The position numbers were made by a program, and so were the translations under genes. Positions 27,884 to 35,259 of a DNA stretch of 64,000 bases are shown here, in pieces; position 1 is the stretch's first letter, and every line of letters starts with the position of its first letter. Source of the stretch: an uncultured Clostridia bacterium (GTDB lineage: Bacteria > Bacillota > Clostridia > Lachnospirales > Anaerotignaceae). The DNA is taken from contig CALWRF010000011.1 of assembly GCA_944383885.1 (NCBI GenBank), forward strand, positions 62,001 through 126,000. The letters run 5' to 3'. The notes below the pieces were generated by a model. It was not told the origin of the DNA. It saw only the letters and a list, made by a program, of their open reading frames with translations, and made no database searches.

Positions 27884-28016
27884 GCTAATCTGTCCTTTCC
27901 AGAATATTTTAACATCTGCGGAAGCAATTTAATATATATTTTTTCTAAAAAATATGATAAAATTTTTTTGTCATATTATTTTAAAACACAGTAATAATTA
28001 AAGGCGGTGGGGGAGA

Positions 28017-28232
28017 TTGATTAAAAAAGAAGAGAGGGTAGTTAAAGAGCTTTACACTGCCGAAGTAATATGCAACAAGTGCGGCAGGAGCCTAAATCCA
28101 GAAAAAGAAGATTATCTTCACATTGAAAAAAAGTGGGGGTACTTTTCCCAAACTGACGGAGAGTATCAGGAAGCTGACTTCTGTCAGGACTGCTGGAGAG
28201 AAATTTGCTCATCACTTTTAATTAAGCCATAG
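28017..28232 (+). CDS. Small zinc-ribbon-like protein, 71 residues
   Basis: Unknown function. Two CxxC pairs (ICNKCG near residue 19 and FCQDCW near residue 56) separated by a polar, Trp- and Tyr-containing segment suggest one zinc site. The TTG at 28017 follows AAGGCGG by about 9 bases. Highly charged, no membrane segment. Stand-alone between the minus-strand radical SAM gene and yerC, with an 18-base palindrome right after it. Similar short proteins are common unannotated Clostridial genes. Confidence 0.65.
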   Translation: MIKKEERVVKELYTAEVICNKCGRSLNPEKEDYLHIEKKWGYFSQTDGEYQEADFCQDCWREICSSLLIKP

Positions 28233-28238
28233 TTATAT

Positions 28239-28263
28239 TTGTATAAATTTATACAACTTTTTT
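28239..28263 (+). terminator. Perfect palindrome followed by T-run
   Basis: TTGTATAAATTTATACAA (28239-28256), an 18-base perfect palindrome, followed by CTTTTTTTA. Probably an AT-rich terminator of the small zinc-ribbon gene. Without a loop it would have to open at the centre, so a dimeric repressor operator is the alternative. Confidence 0.45.
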
Positions 28264-28271
28264 ATAACTGC

Positions 28272-28300
28272 TTTACTTTACAGCATTAAAATGTTAAAAT
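28272..28300 (+). promoter_or_regulatory. Sigma-A type promoter for yerC
   Basis: TTTACT (28272-28277), 17-base spacer, TAAAAT (28295-28300). Confidence 0.55.
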
Positions 28301-28353
28301 AATTAGCATAGCGAGATACGGAAAAATATAATAATGCTGTGAAGGTGATTTAA

Positions 28354-28662
28354 TTGAATAACAAAATTAAAAGCGATTTTGCGGATAAGCTTTTTGAATA
28401 TATCCTCACAATGAACACGGTTGATGAGTGTTATCAGCTTTTTGAGGATTTATGCACTGTCCACGAAATTAACGCTATTGCCCAAAGAATGGCTGTTGCC
28501 GAAATGCTTGATAGAAAATGCACATATATTGAGATAGCTGAAAAAACCGGAGCATCTACAGCAACAATAAGCCGTGTAAACAGGGCGCTTATATATGGTA
28601 CAGACGGATATAAGCTTGCTATTGACAGACTTAATGAAAAGAATAAAAATAAAGATAAGTAA
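28354..28662 (+). CDS. TrpR-like protein YerC/YecD
   Basis: A 102-residue helical DNA-binding protein of the YerC/YecD family, related in fold to TrpR. ILTMNTVDECYQLFEDLCTVHEINAIAQRMAVAEML leads to the helix-turn-helix CTYIEIAEKTGASTATISRVNRAL. TTG start with GAAGGTG upstream. The position just before pcrA and ligA is conserved in Firmicutes (yerC near pcrA in Bacillus). The target genes and any ligand are not known. Confidence 0.9.
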   Translation: MNNKIKSDFADKLFEYILTMNTVDECYQLFEDLCTVHEINAIAQRMAVAEMLDRKCTYIEIAEKTGASTATISRVNRALIYGTDGYKLAIDRLNEKNKNKDK

Positions 28663-28726
28663 TTTTATTTTGGGAAGTTATTGATTATAGCTTCCTAATT
28701 TTATGCTTTAAACGAAATGGAGAATA

Positions 28727-30997
28727 ATGGATATGATTAGTTTTGACACATTAAATCCTATGCAGAAAAAAGCGGTTCTTAAAACAGAAGGTCCGGTACT
28801 TGTCCTTGCTGGAGCAGGTTCAGGGAAAACAGGAGCTTTAACAATAAGGATAGCCAATCTTGTGGAAAACGGTGTTAAGCCGTGGAACATACTTGCTATT
28901 ACATTTACAAACAAGGCTGCAAGAGAAATGCGTGAAAGGGTAACGGCAGTTGTTGGTGAAGCTGCTAAAGACATTTGGGTAAGTACATTTCATTCATCAT
29001 GCGTAAGAATATTAAGGCGTGATATAGATAAAATAGGCTTTGACAGGAATTTTTCTATTTATGATACAGATGATACTCAAAAAGTTATGAAAGAAGTTTT
29101 TACACGTCTTGGCTACAGCCTTACGGATAAAACATTTACTGTAAAAGGCGCCATGGCAAACATAAGCGCCGCTAAAGAGGAGCTTTTATCACCTTCTGAC
29201 TATATGGCTAAAAACAGCGGCGATATTCGCTGTGAACGTATAGGGCAGGTTTACCGTGAATATCAAAGCAAGCTTAAAAACAGCTGCGCCCTTGATTTTG
29301 ATGATTTAATTTACTATACTGTTAAGCTTTTCAGAGAGAACCCTGATGTTTTGGATTATTATCAGGAAAGATTTAAGTACATAATGGTTGATGAGTATCA
29401 GGATACAAATACAAGCCAGTATGAGCTTGTTAAGCTTTTAGCTTCTAAATATCATAACCTCTGTGTTGTAGGTGATGATGACCAGAGCATATACGGCTGG
29501 AGAGGCGCCAATATAAGAAATATACTTGATTTTGAAAAGGACTTTCCGGAAACCGAGGTCATTAAACTTGAACAAAACTACCGCTCAACAAAAACCATAC
29601 TTAAAGCCGCTAATGCTGTTATTAAAAACAATGACGAAAGAAAAGACAAGTCGCTTTGGACTGAAAATATGGAAGGAAGCATAATTAAATGCTACAAAGC
29701 TGATAATGAATATGATGAAGGCAGGTTTATTGCTTTAAAAATTGAAGAGCTTATAAAAAACGGCAGAAATTACAAAGATTTTGCCATTTTGTACCGTACT
29801 AACGCCCAGTCAAGAGCACTTGAGGAACAGCTTGTAAAACGCAATATTCCATACAGACTTTGCGGCGGAACAAGGTTTTATGACAGGAAGGAAATAAGGG
29901 ATATTCATGCTTACTTAAAAGTTATAGCTAATCCTTATGACGATATAGCAGTTAAAAGAATTATAAATGTGCCAAAAAGAGGTATAGGTGATACTTCTGT
30001 GGAAAAAGTGTCGGCTTTAGCTGCTCAGAATAACCTCAGTTTTTATGAAACGCTTCCGGCTGCTGCTGCAAGCGACAGCATTGGAAGAAGCGCTAAAAAT
30101 TTTGCTCTCTTTTATGACATGATGGAAAAACTCAGAAAAGATAAAGACACAATGACTTCTTCTGAATTTATTGACGCAGTAGCTAAAAGGACAGGCTATA
30201 TTGACATGCTGGAAATAGACGGCTCTGAAGAAGCTAAAATGCGTATAGAAAACATAGAGGAGTTTGTTTCAAAGGCAGCTGAGTATATTAATTCAACAGG
30301 GGATACATCTCTTGAGGGATTTTTGGAGGAAGTTGCTCTTGTGGCTGATATAGATTCTTATTCAGAAGATGAAGATTCAGTTGTCCTTATGACGCTTCAT
30401 TCAGCCAAAGGTCTTGAATTTCCAGTTGTATTCCTTGCGGGTATGGAAGAAGGACTTTTCCCGGGTTACAGAAGCATTACAAGCGGAGATGAAAAAGACG
30501 TTGAAGAAGAAAGAAGGCTCTGCTATGTAGGCATTACAAGGGCAAGGGAAGAGCTTTATCTTACTTATGCCAAAACAAGAATGCAGCATGGAAACACACA
30601 GTATAATCAGCCTTCAAGATTTTTAAATGAAATACCGCCGCATAACATAGAGTGGATTGAAAATAATAAAAATGCAGATACTTACGGTTTAGGCGGCTCT
30701 TTTTCAGCACTTAAAGGAACAAAACCAACATTCGGCAGGCAAAGCAATTTGTTTTCGCCTATTTCAGCTGGAAATACTTACGGCATTAAAAGCGTGTCTC
30801 AAAATAAAATGCCTGAACCAAAAGATTTTAAACTGACTTTTGATGTTGGCGATAAAGTACGTGCTCCTAAATACGGCATAGGCACAGTTAAAAGCATTAA
30901 GCCGGCTGGTGCCGATTACGAGGTAGAAGTTTCTTTCCCTTCTAAAGGTGTTAAAAAATTTATGGCAAGGCTTTCTAAACTTATAAAAACCGAGTAA
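28727..30997 (+). CDS. pcrA: ATP-dependent DNA helicase PcrA (UvrD family)
   Basis: 3'-5' superfamily 1 helicase in repair and rolling-circle replication. Helicase motifs seen in order: VLAGAGSGKTGALTIRI (Walker A), FTNKAAREMRERV, STFHSSCVRILR, MVDEYQDTNTSQYEL, GDDDQSIYGWRGA, LEQNYRSTKTIL, LMTLHSAKGLEFPVVFLAGMEEGLFP and RRLCYVGITRAREELYL. A C-terminal Tudor-like domain (VGDKVRAPKYGIGTV) is typical of PcrA. Length 756 is normal. ATGs at 28727 and 28733 are both possible; GGAG at 28719-28722 fits the latter slightly better. Followed 14 bases later by ligA. Confidence 0.96.
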   Translation: MDMISFDTLNPMQKKAVLKTEGPVLVLAGAGSGKTGALTIRIANLVENGVKPWNILAITFTNKAAREMRERVTAVVGEAAKDIWVSTFHSSCVRILRRDIDKIGFDRNFSIYDTDDTQKVMKEVFTRLGYSLTDKTFTVKGAMANISAAKEELLSPSDYMAKNSGDIRCERIGQVYREYQSKLKNSCALDFDDLIYYTVKLFRENPDVLDYYQERFKYIMVDEYQDTNTSQYELVKLLASKYHNLCVVGDDDQSIYGWRGANIRNILDFEKDFPETEVIKLEQNYRSTKTILKAANAVIKNNDERKDKSLWTENMEGSIIKCYKADNEYDEGRFIALKIEELIKNGRNYKDFAILYRTNAQSRALEEQLVKRNIPYRLCGGTRFYDRKEIRDIHAYLKVIANPYDDIAVKRIINVPKRGIGDTSVEKVSALAAQNNLSFYETLPAAAASDSIGRSAKNFALFYDMMEKLRKDKDTMTSSEFIDAVAKRTGYIDMLEIDGSEEAKMRIENIEEFVSKAAEYINSTGDTSLEGFLEEVALVADIDSYSEDEDSVVLMTLHSAKGLEFPVVFLAGMEEGLFPGYRSITSGDEKDVEEERRLCYVGITRAREELYLTYAKTRMQHGNTQYNQPSRFLNEIPPHNIEWIENNKNADTYGLGGSFSALKGTKPTFGRQSNLFSPISAGNTYGIKSVSQNKMPEPKDFKLTFDVGDKVRAPKYGIGTVKSIKPAGADYEVEVSFPSKGVKKFMARLSKLIKTE

Positions 30998-31011
30998 AGA
31001 GGTGCGTTTAT

Positions 31012-32952
31012 TTGGAAAGAATGAAAGAGCTTATAAGGGTTTTAAACGAGGCTTCAAAAAAATATTATCAGGATGCCGACCCTGTAATGACAGATTACCA
31101 GTACGATAAACTTTATGACGAGCTTTGCGAGCTTGAAAAAAGCACAGGCATTATAATGTCAAACAGCCCTACTCAAAGGGTAGGATATACTGTTTTAAGC
31201 GGACTTACAAAAATCAGACACGAAAAAAGAATGCTTTCTCTTGATAAAACAAAAGATGTGCTTAAACTTAAAAGCTGGCTTAATGATAAAGAAGGTATAC
31301 TTTCGTGGAAGCTTGACGGGCTTACAATTGTGCTTAAATATAATAATGGTGGGCTTATTCAGGCGGTTACAAGGGGAAACGGCGAAGTTGGCGAGGATAT
31401 AACCCATAATGCCAGAGTATTTAAGAATATTCCTGTTAATATTTCATTTAAAGGAGAACTTATTTTAAGAGGAGAGGGCGTTATTTCTTATGATGAGTTT
31501 GAAAGAATTAACGATACTCTTCCTGATGATGAAAAATATAAAAATCCACGCAACCTTTGCAGCGGCACAGTGCGCCAGCTTAACAGCCAGATAGCAGCCG
31601 AAAGACAGGTTACTTTCTACGCTTTTACGCTTGTTTTATCAGAAGGAAAAGAGTTTGAATATAAAACCCAGCAGATGGAGTTTTTAAAAGAACTTGGTTT
31701 TGATGTAGTAGAGAGCAAAATTGTTACTGCTGACAATATAGAAGAAAGTGTTAAGGATTTTGAAAAGAGAATAGGAAACAACTCGTTTGCCTCTGACGGG
31801 CTTGTACTTACTTACAACAGCATTTCTTACAGTAATTCTCTTGGAGAAACATCTAAATTCCCTAAGGACTCTATTGCTTTTAAATGGGCAGATGAAACTG
31901 CGGAAACGGTTTTAAGAGAAATTGACTGGAGTACATCAAGGACAGGTCTTATTAATCCTATAGCTGTATTTGACCCGGTTGAGCTGGAAGGCACAACTGT
32001 AAACAGGGCAAGCCTCCACAATTTAAGCATTATGGAAGAGCTTAAAATAGGTATTGGCGACAAAATACTTGTTTACAAAGCGAATATGATTATCCCTCAG
32101 ATAGCTGAAAACATTACAAAAAGCGGTAATGTTAAAATTCCAGAAAACTGTCCGGTTTGCGGCGGCGAAACGGAAGTGCGCAGTATTAAAGACGGAAAAG
32201 CACTTTACTGCACTAATCCTAACTGTCATGCCCAAAGGGTTCGGTCTTTAGCCCATTTTGTAAGCCGTGACGCTATGAATATAGAGGGTCTTTCAGAAGA
32301 AACACTGAAAAAATTTATTGATAACGGTTTTGTTGAAACTTATGTTGATATATTCAAATTGCAGAATTTTGAAAACCAGATTAAAAATTTGGAAGGTTTT
32401 GGTGAAAAGTCATACAGTAATATTATAAGCTCAATAGAGAAATCTAAAAATGTAAACTTAGCTAATTTTATATATGCTTTAGGCATTAACCATGTTGGTT
32501 TAAGCAATGCAAAGCTGCTGTGTAAAAACATGGATTATGATTTAAACAAAATACTTTCTGCTACAACTGAAGAACTTAACAGTATTGAAGGCTTTGGTGA
32601 AATAATCGCTCACAGCATACACAGTTATTTTTCAAACAGGAATAATATTAAACTTCTTAATGAAGCTTTAAGCTTCATTAAATTTAAAGCGGAAGAAACA
32701 TCTGTTTCAGAACAAAGTTTAAACGGTCTTATATTTGTTATAACAGGAGATTTGGAACATTACAAAAACAGGAAAGAACTTCAGGCGCAGATTGAGTCTT
32801 TAGGCGGAAAAGTTACAGGAAGCGTTACAGGAAAAACAAGCTATCTTATAAATAATGATGCTTTTTCCCAGTCATCTAAAAATAAAAAAGCGGCAGAGCT
32901 TTCAGTTCCTGTTATTACCGAAAATGAGTTTATTGAAAAATTTATAAAATAA
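31012..32952 (+). CDS. ligA: NAD-dependent DNA ligase LigA
   Basis: Joins Okazaki fragments and repair nicks using NAD+. Domain Ia (KKYYQDADPVMTDYQYDKLYDEL), adenylation motif SWKLDGLTIVL (KxDG lysine), RGNGEVGEDIT, an OB fold, the zinc finger CPVCGG..YCTNPNCHAQR with four cysteines, helix-hairpin-helix repeats (LEGFGEKSYSNI, IEGFGEIIAHSI) and a C-terminal BRCT domain (ITGDLEHYKNRKELQAQIESLGGKV). At 646 residues it is slightly short. TTG start with AAAGAGGTG upstream; same operon as pcrA. Confidence 0.96.
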   Translation: MERMKELIRVLNEASKKYYQDADPVMTDYQYDKLYDELCELEKSTGIIMSNSPTQRVGYTVLSGLTKIRHEKRMLSLDKTKDVLKLKSWLNDKEGILSWKLDGLTIVLKYNNGGLIQAVTRGNGEVGEDITHNARVFKNIPVNISFKGELILRGEGVISYDEFERINDTLPDDEKYKNPRNLCSGTVRQLNSQIAAERQVTFYAFTLVLSEGKEFEYKTQQMEFLKELGFDVVESKIVTADNIEESVKDFEKRIGNNSFASDGLVLTYNSISYSNSLGETSKFPKDSIAFKWADETAETVLREIDWSTSRTGLINPIAVFDPVELEGTTVNRASLHNLSIMEELKIGIGDKILVYKANMIIPQIAENITKSGNVKIPENCPVCGGETEVRSIKDGKALYCTNPNCHAQRVRSLAHFVSRDAMNIEGLSEETLKKFIDNGFVETYVDIFKLQNFENQIKNLEGFGEKSYSNIISSIEKSKNVNLANFIYALGINHVGLSNAKLLCKNMDYDLNKILSATTEELNSIEGFGEIIAHSIHSYFSNRNNIKLLNEALSFIKFKAEETSVSEQSLNGLIFVITGDLEHYKNRKELQAQIESLGGKVTGSVTGKTSYLINNDAFSQSSKNKKAAELSVPVITENEFIEKFIK

Positions 32953-32988
32953 TTAATGTAAAAAGCTGTTTTAGGAAGGGGTGTTTGT

Positions 32989-34077
32989 ATGAATGGTAAT
33001 GACATTTTGATTTCTGATTTAAAAGCTGAGGACATAACTCTTACAGGTAACTCTATTGTTCCGGAATTTAAGCCGGATGTCCATGAATATAAGTATTTTG
33101 TTCAAAGCGACATTTATGGTGTTAAATTATACCTAAAGGCTGAAAATGGCGCTGAAATATTTGTAAACGGTAAGCGTGTGACAGATAATAATGGCGTGCT
33201 TGTAAAGCTCAGTCAGGATTATGAATCTTATGGCATTGATTACAGCCAAAAAGCAGAAATAAAAGCTGTAAACGGAAATCATGAAACTGCTTACAGTATA
33301 GAAATTATAAGGGAAAACGCTTCTGAAATTTATAATGCTTTTAAACCTTATGTTTTTAATGATGAATCAACTGGTGTTAAAATGCCTTATGAATTATATC
33401 TTCCTAAAAATTATGGTAATGGCAAAAAATATCCCCTCGTTTTTGTTCTTCATGGCGCGGGACAAAGACTCCAAAGTGTTGATATGGTTTTAAAACGCTA
33501 CGAAAGTGCTGCTGTATGGGCTAAAGATTCTGAAAAAGGGATTAATGAATGTATTGTACTTGCGCCGCAGTGCGCCGAGGCAAACGGAATAGGCTGGACT
33601 TATTTTATGGAATTCCTTGACTTTGGCAATGAAAATGCCGAGAACTATAAGCTTACTAAATGGGGAATTTCAGCGTACAACCTTTTGCAGAAAATTAAAA
33701 AAGAATATGATGTTGATTTAAAAAGAATTTATATGACCGGTGTTTCAATGGGTGGATTTGGCACATTTGAGATGGCTGTTGAACATCCGGAAGAATTTGC
33801 GGCTATAGTGCCGGTGTGCGGCGGAGGAAACCCGGAAACAGTTAAAAATTTGAAAGGCATTCCTATATGGATATTCCACGCAGAAGACGACCCGGAAGTA
33901 AGCTATGAAAAGTGGTGTGTTCCTACATTAAAAGCCCTTGATGAAGCTGGAGCTGATTACACAAAGACAATTTATGAAAAAGGAAAAGTTTTTTATCCTT
34001 CCGGTCACTTTTCTTGGACACCGGCTTACGCCAATAAAGCAATGAGAAAATGGCTTTTTGAGCAGTTTAAAAAATAA
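32989..34077 (+). CDS. Alpha/beta-hydrolase esterase with N-terminal beta domain
   Basis: A 362-residue protein without a signal peptide. Residues 1-105 look like a beta-sandwich (cadherin-like or Ig-like) domain, ending near SIEIIRENAS. The hydrolase part begins KMPYELYLPKNYGNGKKYPLVFVLHGAGQ (oxyanion region). The nucleophile elbow is GVSMGGFGTFEMA, the acid is in HAEDDPEVSYE and the His in PSGHFSW. This arrangement matches predicted peptidases and PHB-depolymerase-like esterases that in other bacteria are exported. Substrate unknown; a carbohydrate acetyl/feruloyl ester or a polyester is plausible. Followed by a terminator. Confidence 0.82.
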   Translation: MNGNDILISDLKAEDITLTGNSIVPEFKPDVHEYKYFVQSDIYGVKLYLKAENGAEIFVNGKRVTDNNGVLVKLSQDYESYGIDYSQKAEIKAVNGNHETAYSIEIIRENASEIYNAFKPYVFNDESTGVKMPYELYLPKNYGNGKKYPLVFVLHGAGQRLQSVDMVLKRYESAAVWAKDSEKGINECIVLAPQCAEANGIGWTYFMEFLDFGNENAENYKLTKWGISAYNLLQKIKKEYDVDLKRIYMTGVSMGGFGTFEMAVEHPEEFAAIVPVCGGGNPETVKNLKGIPIWIFHAEDDPEVSYEKWCVPTLKALDEAGADYTKTIYEKGKVFYPSGHFSWTPAYANKAMRKWLFEQFKK

Positions 34078-34090
34078 ATATAAATTAATA

Positions 34091-34116
34091 AAAGAGTCCT
34101 TTTGGGACTCTTTTTT
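34091..34116 (+). terminator. Rho-independent terminator after the esterase gene
   Basis: AAAGAGTCC (34091-34099), TTTT loop region, GGACTCTTT, then a T-run. Confidence 0.92.
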
Positions 34117-34120
34117 GCAC

Positions 34121-34196
34121 GGCGTTATAAAAATGAGAGTTTTGGTATGGGGTAAAAAGTTAAAGAGCGTAAAAATATAATTTTTGTTATAACGCC
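34121..34196. repeat. Inverted repeat between convergent genes
   Basis: GGCGTTATAA (34121-34130) and its exact complement TTATAACGCC (34187-34196) enclose 56 bases. It lies between the esterase (+) and the DUF2325 gene (-). The loop is too long for a standard terminator; it may be a 3' structural element for the minus-strand transcript. Confidence 0.5.
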
Positions 34197-34214
34197 GCAT
34201 AACTAAACAATTTA

Positions 34215-34496
34215 TTAAACGCAATACTCCGATAATATGCTGTGCAGTGCAGACGAGGAACTTGTATGGCTTCTGGCTATTTTTATGTCATACTTTTTAG
34301 CTGTCTGTACGGCGCTTTTTACCATAATATGGGATACTGTGCTTGTGAATAAAACTATAAGGTCTGGATTACCTATATGCGACTTAAAATTGCCAGGAAG
34401 CTGTGTAAAAACTTTGGCTTTACAGTTGTACTTATTGCATACATCTTTATACTGGCGAGCCATTCTGTCGTTGCCGCCAACTATTACTACACTCAT
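34215..34496 (-). CDS. DUF2325 domain protein
   Basis: A 93-residue protein: SVVIVGGNDRMARQYKDVCNKYNCKAKVF..LPDLIVLFTSTVSH..VKSAVQTAKKYDIKIARSHTSSSSAL is the DUF2325 pattern, a small Rossmann-like domain of unknown function. It is preceded by AAAGGAGGTA. It is divergent from the feo genes with a shared 228-base regulatory region; DUF2325 genes are often neighbours of feoA/feoB in Firmicutes, so a link to iron or metal handling is inferred. The conserved HTSSSSAL segment near the end could bind a small ligand. Confidence 0.87.
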   Translation of the reverse strand: MSVVIVGGNDRMARQYKDVCNKYNCKAKVFTQLPGNFKSHIGNPDLIVLFTSTVSHIMVKSAVQTAKKYDIKIARSHTSSSSALHSILSEYCV

Positions 34497-34541
34497 ATTA
34501 TACCTCCTTTAAATATAAGTTACCTATTGCTAACTATTTGA

Positions 34542-34570
34542 ATAATAACATTTTTAGTTATACATGTCAA
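34542..34570 (-). promoter_or_regulatory. Sigma-A promoter of the DUF2325 gene
   Basis: On the minus strand: TTGACA (34570-34565), 17-base spacer, TATTAT (34547-34542). Flanked by imperfect AGTTA/TAACT and ATTAGCTA-type repeats that could be operator sites. Confidence 0.75.
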
Positions 34571-34629
34571 TACAAAATTAGCTATTAAAAATAAAAATTA
34601 GTTAATAGTAATTTATTTTAGCATTTGTA

Positions 34630-34658
34630 TTGACAAATTTTAACTTTAATGGTAATCT
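34630..34658 (+). promoter_or_regulatory. Probable promoter of the feo operon
   Basis: TTGACA (34630-34635), 17-base spacer, TAATCT (34653-34658, a weak -10). AT-rich repeats ATTAGCTA and ATTAGTTA lie 40-60 bases upstream. A weak -10 with a perfect -35 fits a regulated promoter. Confidence 0.45.
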
Positions 34659-34724
34659 GTTTTCTGTTAGAAAAAACTAATTGAAGTTATACATATTTAA
34701 CAGAATGTCAAAGGAGCTGATATT

Positions 34725-34934
34725 ATGCCTTTAACAATGGCCAAAATAGGTGATGAAAACAAAATTAAAAAAATAGCAGGCAAAGAAGATATAAGGCATT
34801 TTTTGTCTAATCTTGGTTTTGTTGAAGGAGGTATTGTAAAGGTAATTACTTCAATAAAGGGAAATGTTATTGTTGAAGTAAAAGGCTCAAGAGTAGCCGT
34901 AAGCAGCCAAATGGCAAGAAAAATCTATATTTAA
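34725..34934 (+). CDS. feoA: FeoA family protein (first copy)
   Basis: A 69-residue SH3-like cytosolic protein accompanying the ferrous iron transporter FeoB. MPLTMAKIGDENKIKKIAGKEDIRHFLSNLGFVEGGIVKVI..GNVIVEVKGSRVAVSSQMARKIYI is the FeoA pattern. Preceded by AAAGGAG. A second FeoA follows 17 bases later, an arrangement common in Clostridia, where the two FeoA proteins are not interchangeable in sequence. Confidence 0.92.
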   Translation: MPLTMAKIGDENKIKKIAGKEDIRHFLSNLGFVEGGIVKVITSIKGNVIVEVKGSRVAVSSQMARKIYI

Positions 34935-34951
34935 TTTAGGAGGAGTTTATT

Positions 34952-35170
34952 ATGACTTTAAAAGATGCTGCCGTTGGAAGTAAAGTTAAGGTAGTAAAAA
35001 TAGAAGGTCAGGGGGCGGTAAAAAGACGTATTATGGACATGGGCATAACTAAGGGTATAGAAATTCTTATTAGAAAAGTAGCGCCTTTAGGCGACCCGGT
35101 TGAAGTAACTGTCAGGGGTTATGAGCTTTCAATTAGAAAAGCTGATGCACAAATGATTATGGTGGAATAA
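34952..35170 (+). CDS. feoA: FeoA family protein (second copy)
   Basis: A 72-residue FeoA: MTLKDAAVGSKVKVVKIEGQGAVKRRIMDMGITKGIEILIRKVAPLGDPVEVTVRGYELSIRKADA matches the canonical form more closely than the first copy (RRIMDMGI, APLGDPVEV). Preceded by TAGGAGGAG. It is probably the direct FeoB partner, as the canonical copy next to feoB. Confidence 0.94.
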   Translation: MTLKDAAVGSKVKVVKIEGQGAVKRRIMDMGITKGIEILIRKVAPLGDPVEVTVRGYELSIRKADAQMIMVE

Positions 35171-35184
35171 TTTTTTGATATATA

Positions 35185-35200
35185 ATTAGCTACAGCTAAT
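35185..35200. promoter_or_regulatory. Palindromic site between feoA2 and feoB
   Basis: ATTAGCT-AC-AGCTAAT, 7-base perfect arms, 60 bases before the feoB start. The word AATTAGCTA also occurs at 34576-34584 in the promoter region of the same operon. It may be a metalloregulator operator (DtxR/MntR- or Fur-like dyads are AT-rich palindromes) or an mRNA hairpin. Function inferred only. Confidence 0.35.
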
Positions 35201-35259
35201 ATTAATTGTTTATATATAAAAGCAATTGCTTTAAAATAATTAGTGAGGGGGACATTTTA

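Noticed and set aside
28727..34077. pcrA-ligA region as a defence island
   Set aside because: The helicase and ligase are housekeeping PcrA and LigA in their conserved order; no nuclease or toxin partner is present.
34121..34196. Small RNA gene in the convergent gap
   Set aside because: Only an inverted repeat with a 56-base loop is seen, without promoter or T-run of its own.
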